Source: an uncultured Neomegalonema sp.
GTDB lineage: Bacteria > Pseudomonadota > Alphaproteobacteria > Rhodobacterales > Rhodobacteraceae
Assembly (NCBI GenBank): GCA_937944035.1
Contig: CALDZQ010000232.1
Location: 1 to 11,784, forward strand
Length of the DNA stretch: 11,784 bases
Direction: 5' to 3'
Part shown: positions 5,068 through 11,784 of the stretch, piece after piece
Numbering within the stretch: the first letter of the stretch is position 1
Layout: each line of letters begins with the position of its first letter
The notes under the pieces: generated by a model
The model's input: the letters and a program-made list of their open reading frames with translations, nothing else
What the model was told of the DNA's origin: nothing
Databases searched by the model: none
Made by a program: the position numbers and the translations under genes

Positions 5068-7413
5068 ATGAACAAGATGGACAGCGCCGCAGCAGATCAT
5101 ACGGACACGTTGGGTCAGATCGTAAAAGATCAGATCGACCGTCTTTCCAATGCACTCTGGGTTTATGATTTCGATCATAAACGCGTGGTCTGGGCCAACA
5201 CCGCAGCCTTGGATGTCTGGGCGGCCGATTCCCGCGCGGAGTTGTATGCCCGTGATTTATCCGAAGGCATGTCCTCCTGCGTGGCCGAGCGGCTGAACCA
5301 GTATAAAATCGACCTCGTTGATCCGAAACGGGAGGCCAAGGAAATCTGGACGCTGTACCCGCGTGGCGTGGCGCAGACGCTGGATGTCACCTATCGCGGC
5401 GTTACGCTGCCAGACGGGCGCATCGCCCTGCTTTGCGACGGTACGCGCGATCAGCAACGCGAACCCGAAGCGCTGCGCAGTGCGGAAGCGTTGCTGCACA
5501 CCCCCGTGATGATAACGCTGCTGTTGCCGGACGGAACGCCGGTATATCAGAACCCCGCCGCCCGCGCGGCCAGGATAGATCCCGAAATGCGCCTGCGGGA
5601 TTGGTTCGTCGATTTCTATGAAGCGGAAGATTTCTTTGCCGGAATGCAGCGACACGACCTTATGCAAACAGTGACCCGCCTTCACACATCGAACGGGGAG
5701 CGCTGGCATGAGTTGAACGTGCGGCGCTGCCTTGATGCAGTGACCGGCGCGACGGCCTATCTGGTCAGCGAGATTGATGTGACCTCGCTGAAGGAGGCTG
5801 AAGAACGCGCCGGGGCGGCGGATCGCGCCAAATCCGAGTTTTTGGCGAATATGAGCCACGAAATCCGCACACCGATGAATGGTGTGCTGGGCATGGCGGA
5901 CTTGCTGGCGATGACCGATCTGAATTCGCGTCAGGCTGAATTCGTGGACATTATCGTCAAATCAGGCTCGTCGCTTCTGTCCGTCCTGAACGACGTGCTG
6001 GATTATTCAAAACTGACGGCCGGCAAAATGACGCTGGATGAAGACGCTGTCGATCTGCAAGACCTCGCCGGGGAAGTCGCATCGCTGATGTCTGCGCAAG
6101 TGCATCAAAAAGGCATTGAGCTGAATGTCCGCATCGCCCCCCATGTGCCCGCCATGCTGCGCGGTGACGCGGGCCGTTTGCGCCAGGTATTGCTCAATCT
6201 GGTGGGCAACGCGGTCAAATTCACAGATCAGGGAAGCATTCTGCTGAACGTGGACGGGTCCGGAGATTCGGTGAACGGTCAGTTTGACCTGAAAATCGAG
6301 GTCCACGACACCGGACCGGGGATTCCTGAAGATAAGCTGACGTATATTTTCGATCAGTTCGCACAAATAGACGGCTCGACCACCCGGTCGCATGATGGCA
6401 CGGGTCTGGGACTGTCGATCTGCGCCTCGCTGGTGACGCTGATGGGCGGGCGGATCGGGGCCGAGAGCGAAGTCGGTAAGGGAACGTGCTTTCGGGTTGA
6501 GCTGGGCCTGCCGATAGATCAGTCCGGTCACAGCGCGCTCAATGCAACAACTGATGTGACCAAGGGCGCGCGCGTGCTGATCGTTGAAGACAGCGCCGTC
6601 TCGCGGGATATTCTTACCGAAGCATTGACCGCATGGGGCTGTATCCCCCATCATAGCAGCACGGGTGTCGATGCCTTATCGCAACTGCGCGACGGAGAAG
6701 ACGGATACGATTGCATCCTGCTCAATCAGACTTTGCCGGTGATGCGCGGGTCTGATGTTGTTGCGGTGATGCGCGCGGATCGCAGATTGAAGAACATCCC
6801 GGTCATCATGCTTCGCACCGTCGATTTATCAGGTGCGGAAGCGATGAACGAGGCGATACAAGTCGACGCTCATTTGGTAAAGCCAATCCGGATGTCGATC
6901 CTTAAAGGGAAGTTGGTTGAAATTTTGCAGGATTCAAAAATGATGGCGGCCTCACATGACGCTGATGGCGACAGCGGCGACAGCGATGCCGCGTCACCCG
7001 AAGACGTAGGCACAGAGTGTCTTGATGTGCTGATCTGCGAGGACAACATCCTCAATCAAAAATACGTCAGCGAATTGATGACTTTCACCGATTACCGCTA
7101 TGAAATCGCCTCGAACGGCCATGAGGCGGTTGCGTTGTTCAAGGAGCACAAACCGAAACTGGTTTTGATGGACATCTCGATGCCGGGGATGAACGGCGAG
7201 GAGGCCACCGCCGAAATCCGCAAGCTGGAAGCGGGCCGGGCGCGGACGCCGATCATCGCTTTCAGCGCGCATGTCATGCCTGAAGACATCGCGCGTTTCA
7301 AAGAATCCGGCATGGATGACCATCTGGCCAAACCTGTCTCACTGAATGATTTGCTCGAAAAACTGCGCCTGTGGATGGCCCATGTGAACCGGGCCAACCT
7401 CAAGATCGCCTGA
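5068..7413 (+). CDS. Soluble hybrid sensor histidine kinase (PAS-PAS-HisKA-HATPase-REC-REC)
   Basis: This is a 781-residue cytoplasmic signalling kinase with no membrane segment. Two PAS-like sensor regions (about 24-130 and 140-240) precede a HisKA dimerisation domain with phospho-His264 in FLANMSHEIRTPMN. The ATPase domain has the N box (LLNLVGNAVKF, 375-385), G1 DTGPGIP (414-420), the FDQFAQ F box (428-433) and G2 GTGLGLS (444-450). Receiver 1 (about 500-620) keeps Glu507, Asp508 and Lys605 but has Asn553 at the phosphoacceptor site. Receiver 2 (about 652-770) is complete: Glu658/Asp659, Asp702, Ser733, Lys755. An Asp/Ser-rich linker (about 630-650) joins the receivers. The ATG at 5068 follows AAGGTGG with almost no spacing; ATG 5077 (Met4) has better spacing and may be the real start. 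No response regulator or output gene is adjacent, so the target is elsewhere. The signal sensed is unknown. Confidence 0.93.
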   Translation: MNKMDSAAADHTDTLGQIVKDQIDRLSNALWVYDFDHKRVVWANTAALDVWAADSRAELYARDLSEGMSSCVAERLNQYKIDLVDPKREAKEIWTLYPRGVAQTLDVTYRGVTLPDGRIALLCDGTRDQQREPEALRSAEALLHTPVMITLLLPDGTPVYQNPAARAARIDPEMRLRDWFVDFYEAEDFFAGMQRHDLMQTVTRLHTSNGERWHELNVRRCLDAVTGATAYLVSEIDVTSLKEAEERAGAADRAKSEFLANMSHEIRTPMNGVLGMADLLAMTDLNSRQAEFVDIIVKSGSSLLSVLNDVLDYSKLTAGKMTLDEDAVDLQDLAGEVASLMSAQVHQKGIELNVRIAPHVPAMLRGDAGRLRQVLLNLVGNAVKFTDQGSILLNVDGSGDSVNGQFDLKIEVHDTGPGIPEDKLTYIFDQFAQIDGSTTRSHDGTGLGLSICASLVTLMGGRIGAESEVGKGTCFRVELGLPIDQSGHSALNATTDVTKGARVLIVEDSAVSRDILTEALTAWGCIPHHSSTGVDALSQLRDGEDGYDCILLNQTLPVMRGSDVVAVMRADRRLKNIPVIMLRTVDLSGAEAMNEAIQVDAHLVKPIRMSILKGKLVEILQDSKMMAASHDADGDSGDSDAASPEDVGTECLDVLICEDNILNQKYVSELMTFTDYRYEIASNGHEAVALFKEHKPKLVLMDISMPGMNGEEATAEIRKLEAGRARTPIIAFSAHVMPEDIARFKESGMDDHLAKPVSLNDLLEKLRLWMAHVNRANLKIA

Positions 7414-7440
7414 TTGCCCCGCAAGACACAAAGGCGGAGA

Positions 7441-8256
7441 TCACACGGGCCACGCCTCGCTCAAGCGTCCTTTTTGCCGGAACGGGGAGACTGAAACCGC
7501 CAGCCCGGTCGCGTCATCGGTCTCGACGTAAACGCCGGACAGGCTGGCCTCGCCGACTTTCGGCTCAAACCGGCCCGACGGCAGCCCCGTCACAAAGCGG
7601 CGCAGAGGCTCTTCCTTATCCATGCCGATAACGCTGTCATAATCGCCGCACATACCCGCGTCGGTCTGGTAGGCAGTGCCGCCATCCAATACGCGGGTGT
7701 CGGCGGTGGGCACATGGGTGTGTGTGCCGACCACAAGGCTCGCGCGGCCATCGCACCAAAAGCCCATCGCCTGCTTTTCGGACGTGGCCTCGGCGTGAAA
7801 ATCCACGATCGCCGCATCGCAGGCCATCCCCAGCGGACACGCCTCAAGCTGCGCCTCAACAGCGGCAAAAGGATCGTCGAGCGACTGGCTCATAAACACC
7901 CGCCCCATCGCGTTGATGACCAGCACCCGATGCCCCTTGGCGGTTTCAATCAGCGTGGACCCCCGCCCCGGCGCGCCTTTGGGAAAGTTCAACGGGCGCA
8001 CGATCCGGTCTTCGCGGGCGAGGTGGCCGATGATTTCACGATTGTCAAAGGCATGATTGCCCAGCGTTATCGCATCCGCGCCCGCATCGAACAGCGCGTT
8101 GGAAATCGATGAGGTAATGCCGAACCCACCCGCCGCGTTCTCGCCATTAACCACCAGACAATCGAGATCGAGCCGCTCGCGCAAGCGCGGAATGGCGTCT
8201 ATCGCGGCGGTCCGGCCGGAACGACCCAGCAGGTCTCCAAGGAATAAAATCTTCAT
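7441..8256 (-). CDS. ymdB: YmdB/TIGR00282-family metallophosphoesterase
   Basis: This is a 271-residue dinuclear-metal phosphoesterase of the YmdB type. Bacillus YmdB is a 2',3'-cyclic nucleotide phosphodiesterase affecting biofilm and motility decisions; the role in alphaproteobacteria is not established. Probable metal ligands are Asp8 (FLGDLLGR), Glu39/Asn40 (NGEN), Asn67/His68 (LGNHAFD), His154 (VDFHAE), His179 and His181 (GTHTHVPTAD). The order and spacing fit the family and the length is normal. The ATG at 8256 has a short AAGG site just upstream. It is the last gene of the minus-strand run and ends 27 bp from the convergent kinase gene; no clear terminator lies between. In other alphaproteobacteria a 5-formyltetrahydrofolate cyclo-ligase gene is often next to it (from memory), and that gene is not present here. 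The family call is firm. Confidence 0.93.
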   Translation of the reverse strand: MKILFLGDLLGRSGRTAAIDAIPRLRERLDLDCLVVNGENAAGGFGITSSISNALFDAGADAITLGNHAFDNREIIGHLAREDRIVRPLNFPKGAPGRGSTLIETAKGHRVLVINAMGRVFMSQSLDDPFAAVEAQLEACPLGMACDAAIVDFHAEATSEKQAMGFWCDGRASLVVGTHTHVPTADTRVLDGGTAYQTDAGMCGDYDSVIGMDKEEPLRRFVTGLPSGRFEPKVGEASLSGVYVETDDATGLAVSVSPFRQKGRLSEAWPV

Positions 8257-8273
8257 GCGGCCTTGTGTGCGAG

Positions 8274-8296
8274 CAACCCGCGCGGGTCAAGGGTTG
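8274..8296. other. Overlapping alternative inverted repeats upstream of ymdB
   Basis: ACCCGCGCGGGT (8276-8287) is a perfect 12-bp palindrome. The left arm can instead pair as CAACCC (8274-8279) with GGGTTG (8291-8296), leaving an 11-base loop. The two pairings are mutually exclusive and lie 18-40 bases upstream of the ymdB start in its transcript. This could be a protein-binding palindrome or a small RNA switch, or simply GC-rich chance. Confidence 0.25.
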
Positions 8297-8340
8297 AGAG
8301 TTGAGATCGGATGGACGGCGTTCTTGAACAGCCTTGCACC

Positions 8341-9225
8341 TCAGATCTTTTCCAAACGCCAATCGGGGAAAATTGCGGCGGCGCGCATGTATGGCGTCAC
8401 GTCTTGCCCCGAATACAGACCGTCCCGCGTTACCAACACGGTGCGCCACCCGGCGGCGGCGGCGCCGAGGATGTCTGTGTGCAGCGTGTCACCGCACATC
8501 ACGATACGATGCGCGGCGATACCGGGAAGGGTGGCAAGGGCGAGGGCGTAGACCTCCGGAAACGGCTTGCCGAAGAAACGGACGGGGGCGAGACCGGCAT
8601 CCGCGATCTTATGCCCGAAATATCCCGGCTCCCGCGAGAAGCCGTCATCGCGCGGGGCGGCAAGGTCGGCATTGGCGATCAGCAGCGGACGCGGCGAACG
8701 GCGAAGTGCGGCCTCCAGCATATCCTGCCGCGCAGCGGTCCAATCAGCGCTCGACAGGAAGACGAAACCGTCCACGGTATCGTAGGCGTCCGGGTCATCC
8801 CCCAGCCGGATTGCGGGATACGGCAGGTCGTGCAGCGTATCCGCCGCCGCAGCGATGGCCCCCCATCGTCCGGGCTGCATGTGTTTCAGGGTCGCATCGC
8901 GGCTGGTGACGATCTCATCATCCTTCAACCGCATCCCCAGACGGCTGAACTTTTCGATGGCCCCCGCACGGTCGTAGCTGGCAGCGTTCGTCAGGACGCG
9001 GATCAGGCAGCCGCGCGCGCGCAACTGATCCAGCCGCTCCGCAGCCCCCCCGATAGCCGTTTCGCCGACATTGAGCACCCCGAAGGCATCGAAGATGAAA
9101 GCATCGGCCTCACCGGCGATGTCGAGCAGTGACCCTATTTCGCGCACCTCGTCCTTCGTTTCGACCATCGGCAGGCGATGGCGGATTTCCTCGTAGCGGG
9201 TGTGGATGGTGTGCGTCGTTTGCAT
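8341..9225 (-). CDS. TIGR01459-family HAD-IIA-like hydrolase
   Basis: This is a 294-residue protein of the haloacid dehalogenase superfamily, class IIA, resembling the mostly alphaproteobacterial TIGR01459 group of unknown substrate. Motif I is IFDAFGVLNVG with nucleophile Asp46. The second motif-I Asp, the usual general acid/base, is replaced by Phe48; the group generally has an aromatic there (D-x-W-G-V, from memory). Motif II is LTNAA (Asn80). Lys220 in FGKPFPEVY is motif III, and GDTLHTDILGA (Asp246, Asp251) is motif IV. The cap lies between motifs II and III. The ATG at 9225 lacks a clear Shine-Dalgarno; Met20 (9168) is an alternative start. The gene lies 42 bp after the Na/Pi-type gene and 84 bp before ymdB, on the same strand. 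The fold is certain; catalysis is uncertain. Confidence 0.88.
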   Translation of the reverse strand: MQTTHTIHTRYEEIRHRLPMVETKDEVREIGSLLDIAGEADAFIFDAFGVLNVGETAIGGAAERLDQLRARGCLIRVLTNAASYDRAGAIEKFSRLGMRLKDDEIVTSRDATLKHMQPGRWGAIAAAADTLHDLPYPAIRLGDDPDAYDTVDGFVFLSSADWTAARQDMLEAALRRSPRPLLIANADLAAPRDDGFSREPGYFGHKIADAGLAPVRFFGKPFPEVYALALATLPGIAAHRIVMCGDTLHTDILGAAAAGWRTVLVTRDGLYSGQDVTPYMRAAAIFPDWRLEKI

Positions 9226-9267
9226 CGGAGAACCGTTCGTTCTGGAAAGGAAGAAGGGAAAGGGAGA

Positions 9268-10950
9268 TCAACCCGCGTCTTCGACAACGTCGTCGCTAGC
9301 CAGCCGGCTGGCGAGCAAGTCACCGGATTTTGACAGGATAGGATAGGCGATCATCGAGAAGGATGTGTTCACCTGCTTGAGGGCGCGCAGCGTCTCCTGG
9401 TGGATATTGCTGGTCTCGATGCTCTCCACCAACCCCTCGCGCAGACGGCCGAGGTGGTGGCGCTGGAGTTGTTGTTCGATGTCGCGCACCTCGTCCTTGG
9501 CGACGATCAGTTCCCGTGCGGCATCGGGATTTTGCGTCATCATCACGTTCAGGCCGAGTTGCACGTTCGACAGAACACGGTCGTGGAAATCGGCGATCTC
9601 GTCCCGCCCCTTTATCGAGAACGCCTTGTTTCCGCGTTGCAGGCGGCGGGCGAGCATCACCATGTTACGCGCGATCATGGTCGATGCCGCTTCCAGATTC
9701 GCGGCGAGGGCGGCGTGGTCCATCGATTCGCGGCTTTCCTCGTCGTCGAGCACCTGACGGTGCAAACGGGCGAGATAGAGCTTCAGATCAAAATGCATCT
9801 TCCGGATTTCGCGGTCCCTCTCCTCAATCGCCTTGGCCAGGGGGTCGTCCCACGCGGTGTAGAGCGAGTCGATGGCGCGCAGCATCGTCTCGACCCGCTG
9901 TCCGATGGCGAGAATTTCGCGCGACGAACAGGCAAGCGCCTGTTCGGGTTTTTCCAGGGCGGCTTCATCAAGGGCCGATGATATGACAAGCAGCGCGCTC
10001 TGGTCCTGCCGCTCAGGAAATCCGGTTTCGATGATCCGCTGGATACTGCCCAGCATCGGAAGGGCCAGAAACGCGAGGGCGATGTTGAAAGCGAGATGCA
10101 GATTGACGACGCGCCCCGCATCGGTCTGTCCCAGCCATGCCAGCGGATAGTCGAACAGCGCAAGCGCAACAAGCAACAGCGCCGCGCCCCCGCCCCGCAG
10201 CACGAGGTTTGCGGCGATGATGCGCCGCACTTTGTAGGGGGCTTTCATCGTCAGGACATAAGCGATGAAAGCACCGCCGAGATTGGCCCCCAGCACGATG
10301 GCCACGGCGGCGGATACCGGCAGCAACCCCTGCGCAACGAAGGTGAAGATCAGCAGCACCACGGCAACGCTTGAATGCATCGCCCAAGCGAACAGCGCAC
10401 CGACGATGAACGCGGAGATGGCATCCTGCCCCAGATACTGCATCGCCGCCAACAAACCGGGACTGCCGGCAAGCGGCACGGCCGCCGCGCGGATCATATC
10501 CAGCGATACGAACACGAGCGCGAGGCCGATGAGGATGCGCCCGATCTGGCGCGCGCGTGCCGTCGGGGTCTTCAGGAACAGGACTACGCCGAGCAGCAAC
10601 AAGGCGGGGATCATGATCTCCTGCCGTTGCAACAGGAACTGGATCACCATCGCCGACCCGACATCAGCGCCGAGCAGCATGGCGAGACCCGCGCCCGTCG
10701 TCACCGTGCCCGTAGAAGCGAAATTCGCGACGAGAATGGCGACCGCCGTCGAGCTTTGCAGCAACAGCGCCGCGCCCGCCCCGCTGGATGCCGCAAGGAT
10801 ACGGTTGCCCGATGAGCGCCGGAGCCACAGGCGCAACTGGTGCGAAAATGCGCGCTCCACCCCTGTCCGCACCAGCCGCACGGCCCAGAGCAGCAGCGCC
10901 GCCGCGCCCGCTATCGCGATCGCGAATTGCAGAAATTGCTGTTCCGGCAC
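9268..10950 (-). CDS. Na/Pi cotransporter family protein with C-terminal PhoU-like domain
   Basis: This is a 560-residue inner-membrane protein of the NptA/YjbB group, linked to sodium-dependent phosphate movement (uptake or export). Residues 1-310 hold the two inverted Na/Pi repeats: repeat 1 with LLLQSSTAVAILV (62-74) and GADVGSA (94-100), repeat 2 with MHSSVAVVLL (191-200) and GANLGGA (221-227). In repeat 2 the signature Gln is His192. About 8-9 hydrophobic helices are apparent. Residues 335-550 form a charged helical PhoU-like region (Glu/Arg/Gln-rich), which in this family probably regulates flux or contacts signalling proteins. The start is GTG at 10950 with a strong GAGGAGA ribosome-binding site 8 bases upstream. 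It is 86 bp downstream of the CpdA-like gene and 42 bp upstream of the HAD gene. Family confidence is high; direction of transport is unknown. Confidence 0.9.
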   Translation of the reverse strand: MPEQQFLQFAIAIAGAAALLLWAVRLVRTGVERAFSHQLRLWLRRSSGNRILAASSGAGAALLLQSSTAVAILVANFASTGTVTTGAGLAMLLGADVGSAMVIQFLLQRQEIMIPALLLLGVVLFLKTPTARARQIGRILIGLALVFVSLDMIRAAAVPLAGSPGLLAAMQYLGQDAISAFIVGALFAWAMHSSVAVVLLIFTFVAQGLLPVSAAVAIVLGANLGGAFIAYVLTMKAPYKVRRIIAANLVLRGGGAALLLVALALFDYPLAWLGQTDAGRVVNLHLAFNIALAFLALPMLGSIQRIIETGFPERQDQSALLVISSALDEAALEKPEQALACSSREILAIGQRVETMLRAIDSLYTAWDDPLAKAIEERDREIRKMHFDLKLYLARLHRQVLDDEESRESMDHAALAANLEAASTMIARNMVMLARRLQRGNKAFSIKGRDEIADFHDRVLSNVQLGLNVMMTQNPDAARELIVAKDEVRDIEQQLQRHHLGRLREGLVESIETSNIHQETLRALKQVNTSFSMIAYPILSKSGDLLASRLASDDVVEDAG

Positions 10951-11036
10951 GGTATTTATCTCCTCTTCAGGCGGGTATTTCTTGTTTTAAGGCAATTTCC
11001 GGGCCGCGAAATCTATCCGCACCACCAGAGACCGCT

Positions 11037-11784
11037 CTAGGATTGGCCGGAGGCCGATTTGAAAGGATAGGGGCCGGGACCGATCATCGCAGGGACCGCG
11101 AGCGTGCGAAAGCCGGTTGTCCAGTCATGCAGCAGGAAACCGCCGGGACTTTCGAGAAACCCCGACGGGGCGTCGTCACGGAAATCGATGTCGAAAGTGC
11201 TGCACACGGCAGGGGCGGAGAGGACAGCGCATCCGCCCACCCTTGCCGATTGCAGATGATGGATATGGCCGCAAACAAGCCTCACATCCCGCGCGCCCCG
11301 GTGCAGGACTTCCGCAAGGTCGTCCGCGCCTGACAGGCCGATGGCGTCCATGAAGCCGATCCCGCAAGAAAAAGGCGGATGATGCAACGCGACGAGGACC
11401 GGACCTTCCGGAGCCGTTTTCAGAGCCGCCGCCAGAAAATCGAGCGTCCCCACGCCGAACGCGCCGCCTCCCGTGCCTTCCACCAGCGTATCGAGACCCA
11501 CGACGCGCAGGCCCGGCAGGTCACGCACCCAGTTCAGCGGCCCCGCCTCCGGCATAACCCCGGTATCGGCGAAGGACGCACGCATTGGCTCGCGGGCGTC
11601 GTGGTTGCCCGGTATCGCAAGGATCGGCAGGCCGAGGGGCGCAACGATCTCGCGGAACAGGGCATAGCTGGCGGGGTCGCCGTCATCGGTAATATCGCCC
11701 GTCACCAGCAGCGCCGCGACCGGCCCCACCTTGGCGCGCAGGTCGCCGATCCGCTCCACCGTCTGTTCAAGCGCCGCCGCCGTG
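11037..11784 (-). CDS. cpdA: CpdA/Icc-like metallophosphoesterase, 5'-truncated by window edge
   Basis: The frame is open to the window end, so the N-terminus with the first metal motif (D-x-H) is missing; 248 residues are visible. The remaining calcineurin-like phosphoesterase motifs are present in order: VTGDITDDGD (about 11702-11673), IPGNHD (11615-11598), LHHPPF (about 11387-11370) and CGHIHH (11273-11256). This pattern matches the CpdA group, of which E. coli CpdA hydrolyses cAMP, though many relatives act on other phosphoesters. Reading starts at GTG 11759 would cut off the first motif, so the true start lies further upstream. It leads the visible minus-strand run with the Na/Pi-type gene 86 bp downstream. 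The metallophosphoesterase call is firm; cAMP as the substrate is inferred only. Confidence 0.85.
   Translation of the reverse strand, partial: TAAALEQTVERIGDLRAKVGPVAALLVTGDITDDGDPASYALFREIVAPLGLPILAIPGNHDAREPMRASFADTGVMPEAGPLNWVRDLPGLRVVGLDTLVEGTGGGAFGVGTLDFLAAALKTAPEGPVLVALHHPPFSCGIGFMDAIGLSGADDLAEVLHRGARDVRLVCGHIHHLQSARVGGCAVLSAPAVCSTFDIDFRDDAPSGFLESPGGFLLHDWTTGFRTLAVPAMIGPGPYPFKSASGQS

Noticed and set aside
7414..7424. TTGC-CCC-GCAA hairpin between the convergent kinase and ymdB genes as a terminator
   Set aside because: The four-bp stem has no T-run and is too small to support a terminator call.
8311..9132. 273-codon plus-strand ORF opposite the HAD gene
   Set aside because: The antisense strand encodes a clear HAD protein with ordered motifs, and the plus-strand translation shows no family pattern.
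9229..9243. AGAAC/GTTCT inverted repeat beside the HAD start
   Set aside because: A five-bp stem is common by chance, and there is no evidence that it hides a Shine-Dalgarno, since none is visible.
10265..10990. 241-codon plus-strand ORF opposite the Na/Pi gene
   Set aside because: It is antisense to a clear membrane transporter gene, with Arg/Ala/Ser-biased translation typical of a shadow frame.

Overview
The window is gene-dense, GC-rich chromosomal DNA, probably from an alphaproteobacterium. Three things point there: the alphaproteobacterial type of C-terminal domain on the DnaX tau subunit, a HAD-IIA hydrolase of the TIGR01459 type (mostly alphaproteobacterial), and an AmpG-like permease with extra membrane segments. 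Genus cannot be read from the sequence. No rRNA, tRNA, CRISPR array, transposase or integrase is visible.

Layout. (1) 1-1941, plus strand: the 3' part of dnaX (start outside the window), directly followed by the YbaB/EbfC nucleoid-associated protein gene. recR, the usual third member of this cluster, is absent. (2) 1960-3997, minus strand: an AmpG-family muropeptide permease. Upstream of it is a possible 33-residue basic leader ORF whose stop overlaps the permease start, then a 100-aa DUF1653-like protein. (3) 3998-5067: an AT-rich divergent spacer, a well-started but truncated class II (B12-dependent) ribonucleotide reductase fragment, and about 200 bp without a convincing gene. This stretch and the DUF1653 gene look compositionally different from their surroundings and are the most accessory-like part. 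(4) 5068-7413, plus strand: a soluble hybrid histidine kinase with two PAS-like domains, HisKA, HATPase and two receivers. The first receiver has Asn in place of the phospho-accepting Asp. (5) 7441-11784, minus strand: a co-directional run. In transcription order it is a CpdA/Icc-like metallophosphoesterase (start outside the window), a Na/Pi-cotransporter-family protein with a PhoU-like tail, a TIGR01459 HAD-like protein, and a YmdB-type metallophosphoesterase.

How the genes may work together. dnaX and ybaB form a conserved DNA replication/nucleoid pair. AmpG belongs to peptidoglycan recycling. The minus-strand run at the right is phosphate- and phosphoester-themed and may be one transcription unit, which is an inference from strand and spacing. 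The kinase has no adjacent response regulator or output gene, so its partner lies elsewhere. No clearly new multi-gene system is evident. The best leads are the truncated ribonucleotide reductase, the pseudo-receiver, the ampG leader ORF and a consensus -1 slippery heptamer near the 3' end of dnaX.
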